From the NCBI GenBank assembly GCA_003978675.1, contig QNYP01000164.1, forward strand, positions 1 through 6,772: a DNA stretch of 6,772 nt, written 5' to 3'. Each line of letters starts with the position of its first letter. Position 1 is the first letter of the stretch. Below, piece after piece: positions 1-5,315 of the stretch. The notes below the pieces were generated by a model. The model ran no database searches and had not been told where the DNA came from. It was given only the letters and a program-made list of their open reading frames with translations. Position numbers and translations under genes: made by a program. This DNA is from Hydrogenothermus sp. (GTDB taxonomy: Bacteria; Aquificota; Aquificia; Aquificales; Hydrogenothermaceae).

Positions 1-1
1 A

Positions 2-164
2 ACTAGCTACTTCAAAGCAAAGCTCTTTACTTTCTATAGCTAGTTTGCAATAATAAATTTGTGTAAAATTAAATAAAAAAGGAAAAGCTTAAATGGAAAA
101 ATTTATAGTAATAGCAGGACCTTGTGTTATAGAAAGTAAAGAGCTTTGCTTTGAAGTAGCTAGT
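2..164. repeat. Inverted repeat (fold-back) at left edge: arms 2-38 and 128-164
   Basis: Bases 2-38 are the perfect reverse complement of 128-164: 37 bp, each pair of positions summing to 166. The intervening loop is 39-127. Base 1 breaks the match, 39/127 is a mismatch, and 40/126 matches again. The inner arm lies in kdsA codons 12-24, which encode conserved-looking protein, so that copy is the genuine one and 2-38 is the displaced copy. An arm made of internal coding sequence and placed at the very edge of the window looks like a fold-back chimera from amplification or assembly. The true upstream sequence of kdsA is probably known only from about base 39 onward. Confidence 0.9.
81..85 (+). 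promoter_or_regulatory. Ribosome binding site of kdsA
   Basis: An AAGGA-type purine run at about 80-84 lies roughly 8-9 bases before the ATG at 93. It is weaker than the GGAGG sites of the oxidase genes in this window. It supports the ATG at 93, which also places the catalytic cysteine at residue 11, the number expected from the Aquifex enzyme. Confidence 0.5.
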
Positions 165-881
165 GTAATAAAAGATTTACAGAACAAATACCAAAACATA
201 AGATTTGTATTTAAATCTTCATTTGACAAAGCAAATAGAAGTAGCCATAAATCATTTAGAGGGCTTGGTTTTGAAAAGGGATTACAGATACTATCTGATG
301 TAAAAGAAAAATTTAACCTTCCAGTATTAACAGATATACATGAAAGCTATCAAGCTAAACCTACAGCAGAAGTAGTTGATATACTACAAATACCAGCATT
401 TTTGTGTAGACAAACAGATTTATTACTTGCAGCTGCTGAGACAGGGAAAGAAATAAATGTAAAAAAAGGACAATTTTTGGCTCCATGGGATACTAAAAAC
501 ATAGTGGAGAAACTAAAATTTGGAGGAGCCAAGAAATTTTACCTTACAGAAAGAGGAGTATCTTTTGGATACAACAATCTAGTTGTAGATTTTAGAAGTA
601 TTCCTATAATGAGACAGTTTGCTCCTGTTATTTACGATGCAACCCATAGTGTTCAGCTTCCAGGAGGACAGGGAGATAAATCTGGAGGACAAAGAGAATT
701 TGTATATCCACTTGCAAAATCTGCAATATCCATAGGAGTAGATGGACTATTTTTTGAAACACATACAGACCCAGATAAAGCTTTATCTGATGGTCCAAAT
801 CAAGTTCCATTAAAAGATTTTCCAGATATTATTGAAAAACTACTTATTTTAAAAGATTTTATAGATGAGAAAGGCTTATAA
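93..881 (+). CDS. kdsA: 3-deoxy-D-manno-octulosonate 8-phosphate synthase (KDO8P synthase), metal-dependent type
   Basis: Cytoplasmic enzyme that condenses phosphoenolpyruvate with arabinose 5-phosphate to KDO 8-phosphate, the precursor of KDO in the LPS inner core, so the cell has a Gram-negative outer membrane. The 262-residue length is normal for the family. Recognisable motifs are AGPCVIES at 8-15, KSSFDKANRSS at 41-51, LTDIHE at 79-84, PAFLCRQTDLL at 101-111, DATHSVQLPGG at 182-192 and ETHTDPDKALSDGPN at 222-236. Cys11, His185, Glu222 and Asp233 are all present. These are the metal ligands of the class II enzyme, at the same numbers I recall for A. aeolicus KdsA; class I enzymes have Asn in place of the Cys. 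The last 17 bases overlap the next gene. The upstream region is damaged by the fold-back at the window edge, so no promoter can be assigned. Confidence 0.97.
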   Translation: MEKFIVIAGPCVIESKELCFEVASVIKDLQNKYQNIRFVFKSSFDKANRSSHKSFRGLGFEKGLQILSDVKEKFNLPVLTDIHESYQAKPTAEVVDILQIPAFLCRQTDLLLAAAETGKEINVKKGQFLAPWDTKNIVEKLKFGGAKKFYLTERGVSFGYNNLVVDFRSIPIMRQFAPVIYDATHSVQLPGGQGDKSGGQREFVYPLAKSAISIGVDGLFFETHTDPDKALSDGPNQVPLKDFPDIIEKLLILKDFIDEKGL

Positions 882-1740
882 ATTATTTTTTCTGTTTTTG
901 ATAGGCTTTTTATTTTCATGTGGTGTAAAAAGCTCTCCTTTACCTCCGGAGGATAAAACTCCTAAAGTTGTAGATAATTTAAATATTAAACAACAAGGAA
1001 ATCTGATAGTTCTTTATTGGAAATATAACAAAGCTAAAGATATATCTTTTAAAATTTTATTAAATGGGAAAGAAATTAACTTACCGATTTTTCAGCAAGG
1101 AAACTTGTTTTGGATAGAATATCCTTTTGAAGAATTTTCCGTTGAATATTGCTTTCAAGTAGAAACAATAAGAGGGATTTTTTCTAAAACTTCAAAATAT
1201 AAATGTATAACTACAAAAAAATTTAATCTACTTAGCGATTCTCCTAAAATTTATCAAAAAGAAGGAAAAATTTATATAAAATGGGAAGATAAAAAAGGGG
1301 AATTTTTCATTTATAAAGGAAAAAGTAAAAATCATATACCTCCTATTGTTTACAGCAAAATAAAAAATAACAATGTATTTGAAGATAAAAATGTAGTTTC
1401 TGGGCAAAAATACTGCTACTTCCTGACAAAAAATGAAAACCAAATAGAAAGTAATAGAGTTTACACAGAATGTATTACATATGTTGATATTTATCCTCCC
1501 AAAAAACCAAAGATATCCTATATAAAAAAGGGAAATAGCTTAATTATTATTTTAGGTCATATAAATGAAAAGGATTTTGCAGGATTTTTAATTGAAAAAA
1601 ATGGAAAGTTATTAACGAATATACCTATAAAAACGTATTATTTCATAGATAAAAACTGGCATGAAAGTGATGTTTATAAAATATATTCTGTTGATAAAAA
1701 TGGAAACAAAAGTTCACCTGTTTATCTTAGGGTTGAATAG
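865..1740 (+). CDS. Outer-membrane-type lipoprotein with fibronectin type III-like domains
   Basis: A 291-residue secreted lipoprotein of unknown role. Residues 1-18 form a lipoprotein signal peptide: basic MRKAYK, a Leu/Phe-rich core, then the lipobox LFSC with the lipidated Cys19. The mature start, CGVKSSPLPPED, resembles the CGxKGPLxxP start of LptM/YifL-type small lipoproteins, but the protein is much longer. Three beta-rich repeats of about 80 residues follow, at roughly 33-118, 125-205 and 208-290. The third has a clear FnIII-like pattern, with PPKKP at the start and VDKNGNKSSP at 276-285. The start overlaps the kdsA 3' end by 17 bases with no strong RBS, suggesting translational coupling. 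The 3' end overlaps the convergent rhomboid gene by 19 bases. The gene is more A-rich than its neighbours. The lipoprotein call is solid; the function is unknown. Confidence 0.85.
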   Translation: MRKAYKLFFLFLIGFLFSCGVKSSPLPPEDKTPKVVDNLNIKQQGNLIVLYWKYNKAKDISFKILLNGKEINLPIFQQGNLFWIEYPFEEFSVEYCFQVETIRGIFSKTSKYKCITTKKFNLLSDSPKIYQKEGKIYIKWEDKKGEFFIYKGKSKNHIPPIVYSKIKNNNVFEDKNVVSGQKYCYFLTKNENQIESNRVYTECITYVDIYPPKKPKISYIKKGNSLIIILGHINEKDFAGFLIEKNGKLLTNIPIKTYYFIDKNWHESDVYKIYSVDKNGNKSSPVYLRVE

Positions 1741-2396
1741 TAAACAAGCTTAGGATTTTTCTTAGAATATAAAATATCTACTAAAAACCAACCTGTTATA
1801 AATCCACCTATATGAGCATACCAAGCTACACCTCCCATAGTAGGAGGAGTTAATAATGCATATAAAACCTGTATAAAAAACCAATACCCCACAAAAAACC
1901 ATGCAGGAAGTATAAATGTAAAAAATATAAAAGGCGGAATAATTGTTAATATTTTCGCTTCCGGGTAAAGTTTTACATAAGCAGCTAAAATCCCACTTAT
2001 AGCTCCAGATGCTCCTATCATAGGTGTAGTCAAGTTTCCAGCTAATATATTAACAAAAGATTGTAATATCGCAGCTCCCAATCCAGAACCTATATATAAT
2101 ACTAAATATCTTAGTTTTCCTAATGCATCTTCTACATTATCCCCAAACACATAAAGAAACAGCATATTCCCGAATATATGGGCAAAACCACCATGTATAA
2201 ACATAGAGGTTATTAAATTTTGCCAGTTTAAATAAATTATATCTAAAGGTAGCAATCCAAAGCTATGAAAAAATACTTCTAGCTCCTCTCTAGATAGGGT
2301 TAACTCGTAAATAAAAACAAGTATATTAATTATTATTAATGAATAATTTACAATAGGTATTTTTCTTGCAGGGATATTATCTTTTATAGGTATCAT
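1722..2396 (-). CDS. Rhomboid family intramembrane serine protease
   Basis: A 224-residue inner-membrane protein predicted to cleave other membrane proteins within their transmembrane segments. It has about six hydrophobic helices, at roughly 17-33, 60-84, 97-120, 126-142, 151-182 and 192-210. The signature residues are present: the HxxxxHxxxN-type helix 2 (His68, His73, Asn77), the GASG motif at 128-131 with nucleophile Ser130, and the catalytic-dyad His195 in AHIGGF. It is therefore likely active and not an inactive pseudoprotease. The N-terminal MIPIKDNIP is typical of this bacterial subgroup. The start is supported by AAGGA five bases upstream. The gene lies on the same strand as the oxidase operon but behind that operon's terminator, with its own -10 box, and converges on the lipoprotein gene. 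Its substrate is unknown. Confidence 0.93.
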   Translation of the reverse strand: MIPIKDNIPARKIPIVNYSLIIINILVFIYELTLSREELEVFFHSFGLLPLDIIYLNWQNLITSMFIHGGFAHIFGNMLFLYVFGDNVEDALGKLRYLVLYIGSGLGAAILQSFVNILAGNLTTPMIGASGAISGILAAYVKLYPEAKILTIIPPFIFFTFILPAWFFVGYWFFIQVLYALLTPPTMGGVAWYAHIGGFITGWFLVDILYSKKNPKLVYYSTLR

Positions 2397-2401
2397 TTTA
2401 T

Positions 2402-2406
2402 TCCTT
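2402..2406 (-). promoter_or_regulatory. Ribosome binding site of the rhomboid gene
   Basis: On the - strand AAGGA is followed by five bases and the ATG at 2396, fixing the rhomboid start. Confidence 0.65.
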
Positions 2407-2425
2407 GATTTAATTTTTTTCTTTA

Positions 2426-2431
2426 ATTATA
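2426..2431 (-). promoter_or_regulatory. Candidate -10 box of the rhomboid promoter
   Basis: A perfect TATAAT reads on the - strand, 29 bases before the rhomboid start. Seventeen bases further upstream there is only a poor -35 match, inside the terminator stem, and no TG extended -10. If it is used, the leader would be about 20 bases long and the promoter would be packed directly behind the oxidase-operon terminator. Confidence 0.45.
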
Positions 2432-2436
2432 CCCTG

Positions 2437-2471
2437 AAAAAAATAAAAAGGGCACCTCATTGCGAGGTGCC
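2437..2471 (-). terminator. Intrinsic terminator of the cbb3 oxidase operon
   Basis: The stem GGCACCTC / GAGGTGCC (2464-2471 with 2451-2458; 8 bp, GC-rich) encloses the five-base loop 2459-2463. On the - strand it is followed by a C and then a T-rich run (2449 down to 2437, twelve T in thirteen bases). On the + strand the stem is followed by AAAACTTTTGGGGG, so it is not a good terminator in that direction. It lies about 80 bases beyond the stop of the last oxidase gene and before the rhomboid gene. Confidence 0.88.
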
Positions 2472-2480
2472 AAAACTTTT

Positions 2481-2500
2481 GGGGGAGGGAGGGGGAGGGA
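2481..2500 (+). repeat. G-rich tract, potential G-quadruplex, before the operon terminator
   Basis: Two exact tandem copies of the 10-base unit GGGGGAGGGA give four G-runs of 5, 3, 5 and 3 separated by single A residues. This satisfies the usual G-quadruplex pattern in an otherwise very AT-rich window. The G-rich strand is the template for the oxidase operon, so the nascent RNA would carry a pure C/U tract ending nine bases before the terminator stem. It may pause RNA polymerase or bind a factor; no function is proven. Confidence 0.7.
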
Positions 2501-2553
2501 TTAATAATATACTACAATTATTATTAACTTGTCAACATTTTTAATAACTTTTT

Positions 2554-2778
2554 TTAATTTCTCATTAATTCTCTTAACCAAATATACTTATCAACTGCTT
2601 CAGGACCTTGACCTACAACTCCAAGCCAACCAGTAAAATCTGGTATCCAATCAAAGATGATGTATGCAACAGTAAATAAAAGATAACCTATCCAGAAAAG
2701 CATCCACCAAGTTGGAACTGTATCTGTAACATAAGTAATTTTATCTACTGCCTTTGTATTTTCTAAATGTGAAGCCAT
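2554..2778 (-). CDS. CcoP N-terminal (FixP_N-like) membrane-anchor protein lacking cytochrome domains
   Basis: A 74-residue single-span membrane protein, last gene of the oxidase operon. The segment TVPTWWMLFWIGYLLFTVAY (20-39) and the following PDFTGWLG (46-53) closely follow the N-terminal region of CcoP/FixP. That region reads roughly DNPLPRWW, then a transmembrane helix, then YPxxGxWxG before the two heme c domains. Here the protein ends about 20 residues later, with no CXXCH. It is therefore best read as the detached CcoP anchor domain, with the heme part supplied by the diheme cytochrome at 5316-6092. The stop of the previous gene and this ATG share one base (TAATG), with GGAGG nine bases upstream, so the two are translationally coupled. 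An alternative is a CcoQ-like small subunit. Confidence 0.65.
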   Translation of the reverse strand: MASHLENTKAVDKITYVTDTVPTWWMLFWIGYLLFTVAYIIFDWIPDFTGWLGVVGQGPEAVDKYIWLRELMRN

Positions 2779-3074
2779 TAGTACTTACCTCCTTCTTTTT
2801 CTGCTTTTATTACTTTCTCTTCCATTTCTAAAATTTCATATTTTGGGGCTTCTATATCTTTAAAATCCCCTTTTAAATAAGAATAAATGAATAAAAATAA
2901 CCATCCAGTAAGAGCTATTACATAAGTTATAACTTCAACTAAAAATCCTTTTAATTCAGAACCACTCATCCCAGCATCTAAATAAGCTACTGTTCTGGTG
3001 GCAATGATAGTTCCTACTACAAACAGGAAAATAAACATTATAAGTAGTGCAACTGTCTTTTGAGTAATTCTCAT
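2778..3074 (-). CDS. Two-TM cbb3 oxidase-associated protein with a CcoS/FixS-like C-terminus
   Basis: A 98-residue protein with hydrophobic helices at about 6-26 and 44-66. Just after the second helix, residues 68-82 read KGDFKDIEAPKYEIL. This resembles the CcoS (FixS) tail, which after its single helix reads roughly SGQFDDLEGPAxRIL. CcoS is needed for metal cofactor insertion during cbb3 assembly. The first helix and the 17-residue linker are extra compared with CcoS. The gene sits where ccoQ normally lies (after ccoO, before ccoP), so it may be a structural small subunit, an assembly factor, or both. The tail (80-98) is charged and probably cytoplasmic. The RBS AAAGGAGG lies 7-8 bases before the ATG. 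An intra-operon hairpin separates it from ccoO. Confidence 0.6.
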   Translation of the reverse strand: MRITQKTVALLIMFIFLFVVGTIIATRTVAYLDAGMSGSELKGFLVEVITYVIALTGWLFLFIYSYLKGDFKDIEAPKYEILEMEEKVIKAEKEGGKY

Positions 3075-3100
3075 CTTGCCACCTCCTTTAAAGGAAAAAT

Positions 3101-3116
3101 GGGGCTAAAAAGCCCC
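3101..3116 (-). terminator. Intra-operon hairpin after ccoO (attenuating terminator or RNA-stabilising hairpin)
   Basis: The stem GGGGCT / AGCCCC is 6 bp with a four-base T loop on the - strand. It starts about nine bases after the ccoO stop and is followed by A and five T, then CC. The short T-run suggests a leaky terminator or a processing and stability element that could set the two small downstream genes at a lower level than ccoNO. It ends 26 bases before the next start codon and does not cover its GGAGG. Confidence 0.55.
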
Positions 3117-3125
3117 TAAAAATTT

Positions 3126-3875
3126 TTATTTAGCTACTGCTTCTAATTTAAAATCCTTAGGAGGTTTAACTTCCCAAGAACCAAGCCACATTATGTAAGT
3201 TAATAAAGCTATTCCTCTTTCATTAGGAACAATCTTAGTTTTTCCAGTTTGAGGGTCTTTTACCTCTTCAAAATACCAAGGATATCCTGGCATTACAGAA
3301 CCTGGAGAAGTGCTTGTAGGTTGGTAAAGGTGAGCAGCTTGCCATCCAAGATTGTGAACTGCTGCTTCTCTTATAAGGTCTTGACCAACCCTTTTAGTTC
3401 CCCATAAAACAGGAGCCTGTAATTCGTTGTTATATTCAGAAGGATAAGAAACTGTATTAGAAACTCCTGGGATACCAAATCTTAAAGTTTCATTAGATAC
3501 AGGTCTTACCATTTGAGAGTGGCAGTTCCAACATCCTTCAGCAACATACCATCTATGCCCTACTTTTAAAGCCTTAGCTAAAGTTTCCTCATTTGGCTGA
3601 CATTTATCCGCAGGGATTTTACTTACACCAGTAAATGCATCTTCATATTCACATAACTTCTTGAAAGATTCAGGATAAGCAGTAGCAACCTTTTTAAAGT
3701 CTGACCATGCAGTTGTGTTTTTAGCCTTAGCTTCCTTTGCTAAGTCAATAACAGATTTTTTTGGTATGTCTTTCATAACAAACATAGGTAATGCCCATGA
3801 CACAAAGTCAGCAAAAAGGAAGAAAATTATACCGGCCACAAGGGCCACAAATGCGAATCTTTCCATTTTACCCAT
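3126..3875 (-). CDS. ccoO: cbb3-type cytochrome c oxidase monoheme subunit CcoO
   Basis: A 249-residue membrane-anchored monoheme cytochrome c that passes electrons to the CcoN catalytic subunit. One N-terminal helix lies at about 7-33. The heme site GCWNCHSQMVRP (114-125) has Cys115, Cys118 and His119. LWGTKRVGQDL (157-167), HLYQP (182-186) and MPGYPW (195-200), with the likely axial ligand Met195, are hallmark CcoO features. Between the helix and the heme site there is a segment of about 80 residues, longer than I recall for standard CcoO, rich in Lys/Ala and containing Cys75 and Cys92. The start at 3875 has GGAGG eight bases upstream and follows ccoN after a 27-base gap. The sequence also shows another ATG at codon 4, but the spacing favours the first. 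Confidence 0.95.
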   Translation of the reverse strand: MGKMERFAFVALVAGIIFFLFADFVSWALPMFVMKDIPKKSVIDLAKEAKAKNTTAWSDFKKVATAYPESFKKLCEYEDAFTGVSKIPADKCQPNEETLAKALKVGHRWYVAEGCWNCHSQMVRPVSNETLRFGIPGVSNTVSYPSEYNNELQAPVLWGTKRVGQDLIREAAVHNLGWQAAHLYQPTSTSPGSVMPGYPWYFEEVKDPQTGKTKIVPNERGIALLTYIMWLGSWEVKPPKDFKLEAVAK

Positions 3876-3902
3876 ATCTTATACCTCCTCCATTACACTC
3901 TT

Positions 3903-5297
3903 TTATACTGATTCGCTTTTAAGTTCTGCAGATAAGCTTTTTCCAGCAGTTGCAGTCTTATAGAAGTTAACAGCATACATTAATAGACCAGTAAGCATCA
4001 TTAATCCAGTTACACTTCTGAAATACCAGAAAGGTTTAGAGAAGTTTACACTATCAATCCAAGGGTTTAATCCAATCCAGTCAAATCCTTGAACAAGTCC
4101 ACCTGCTGTTAAGTCTACAAACATAGCAAATACACCAATTGCTAATAACCAGTATGCACCTTCAGATAATCCCTTAGAATACATAGTTTCTCTTCCAAAT
4201 AGTCTTGGCCATATGTATTCAGCCATTCCAAGAACCCAAAGACCAAATGTTCCAAACATGATTAAGTGAGCGTGTCCAGTTACCCAGTCAGTAAAGTGGA
4301 TAACTTTTTGGAATGTTAATGTTACGTGGAATGCACACTGGAAGCAAGTAATCCAGTAGAAAATAGCTCCAGTATACATATATCTTAATGGAACATTATA
4401 TTTGAGCTGTTCTGCAGAACCTCTTAAAGTCATCATGAAGTTAATTAAAACTGAAGTAACTGCAAACTCAACTGCTACAGTTGCAAATACTGCTGAGTAC
4501 TGTGCAAACATTGGTATTGGAGACCATAGGAAGTGGTGAACTCCGTTCATTGGATAGAAAAATGCCAATCCCCAGAATCCAAGTAATGATAATCCGTGAG
4601 ACCACATTGGTTTTTTCATAATTACAGGAACAAAGTAATACATTAATCCCCAAGCAACAGGAGTAACGTACAATCCAACTAAGTCGTGAATAAATGTTGA
4701 TTGAACTGCACCTGCTCCAGAACCTACTGACCAAAATCTTGGAATTAAGTTCCCCATAAATACTACAAGAGGAGTCCATACAAGCATTGCAGAGATATAC
4801 CAACCTGTAACATATAAAGGACCTCTTTGAGAAGCCTTATATAAAGGTGCTCCAAACTGGATTAAGTGTAGTAATAACCAGAATACAATTATTGGGTCTA
4901 ACCACCAAGGAGTTTCACCCCATTCAACGTTATCTGCTTGTCCTAAGAACAGAATAGAAACAACAGTAATTAGAACAGCAGCTTGTAAAGCAATAAACAT
5001 AAACCAACCTAAAGCATCACTTAAAATTCTATATCCTGTAAATCTAGGAACTGCCCAATATAAAAGACCTGTAAACATATTAACTAGGAAACCATATGCA
5101 GCTCCTGCAGTATGTATCATTCTAACTCTTCCAGGAGATAGAAACTCAATTCCTGGAAACGGATAAATACCGTCAAGCTGTAAAGAGTATAAGAATCCCA
5201 TTATCGCAACAATAATGAAGAAAACAAGCCCCATTGCCACATGGGCTTTTACTAGCCCATAATTAACAAGGTTCTTCAAATCCTGTGTGTTGCTCAT
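3903..5297 (-). CDS. ccoN: cbb3-type cytochrome c oxidase catalytic subunit CcoN
   Basis: A 464-residue heme-copper oxidase subunit with about twelve transmembrane helices. It reduces O2 at the heme b3-CuB centre, with proton pumping. Visible ligands are His62 (low-spin heme b), His204, His254 and His255 (CuB), and His342 and His344 in GHAH (heme b3 and heme b). Tyr248, six residues before the His pair, is at the position of the C-family cross-linked tyrosine, supporting O2 reduction over NO reduction. Glu125 and Glu128 match a conserved pair. These residues sit exactly three positions below the Pseudomonas stutzeri CcoN numbering I recall, without gaps between 204 and 344. At that offset Gln320 replaces the usual Glu323. 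The RBS GGAGG precedes the ATG. The gene lies 18 bases after the diheme cytochrome gene and 27 before ccoO. Confidence 0.96.
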   Translation of the reverse strand: MSNTQDLKNLVNYGLVKAHVAMGLVFFIIVAIMGFLYSLQLDGIYPFPGIEFLSPGRVRMIHTAGAAYGFLVNMFTGLLYWAVPRFTGYRILSDALGWFMFIALQAAVLITVVSILFLGQADNVEWGETPWWLDPIIVFWLLLHLIQFGAPLYKASQRGPLYVTGWYISAMLVWTPLVVFMGNLIPRFWSVGSGAGAVQSTFIHDLVGLYVTPVAWGLMYYFVPVIMKKPMWSHGLSLLGFWGLAFFYPMNGVHHFLWSPIPMFAQYSAVFATVAVEFAVTSVLINFMMTLRGSAEQLKYNVPLRYMYTGAIFYWITCFQCAFHVTLTFQKVIHFTDWVTGHAHLIMFGTFGLWVLGMAEYIWPRLFGRETMYSKGLSEGAYWLLAIGVFAMFVDLTAGGLVQGFDWIGLNPWIDSVNFSKPFWYFRSVTGLMMLTGLLMYAVNFYKTATAGKSLSAELKSESV

Positions 5298-5315
5298 ATC
5301 TTAGCCCTCCTATTA

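Noticed and set aside
45..75. kdsA promoter with TTGCAA and TAAAAT boxes
   Set aside because: The spacing is only 13 bases, and the region adjoins the fold-back junction.
1228..1443. 71-residue - strand frame opposite the lipoprotein gene
   Set aside because: Phe/Ile-rich shadow of A-rich coding sequence; the lipoprotein frame has the signal peptide and domain pattern.
2451..2471. Bidirectional terminator
   Set aside because: On the + strand the stem is followed by AAAACTTTT and a G-run, not a U-tract, and no + strand gene ends nearby.
3715..3963. 82-residue + strand frame across the ccoN/ccoO junction
   Set aside because: Shadow antisense to two clearly coding genes, with no RBS or recognisable product.
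4468..4803. 111-residue - strand frame inside ccoN
   Set aside because: Out-of-frame shadow within a strongly conserved gene, with Ser/Cys/Ile-rich nonsense composition.
3903..5297. NO reductase (NorB) in place of an oxidase
   Set aside because: Tyr248 is present at the cross-linked tyrosine position six residues before the CuB His pair, and ccoO with CWNCHSQMVRP follows, which fits a cbb3 O2 reductase.
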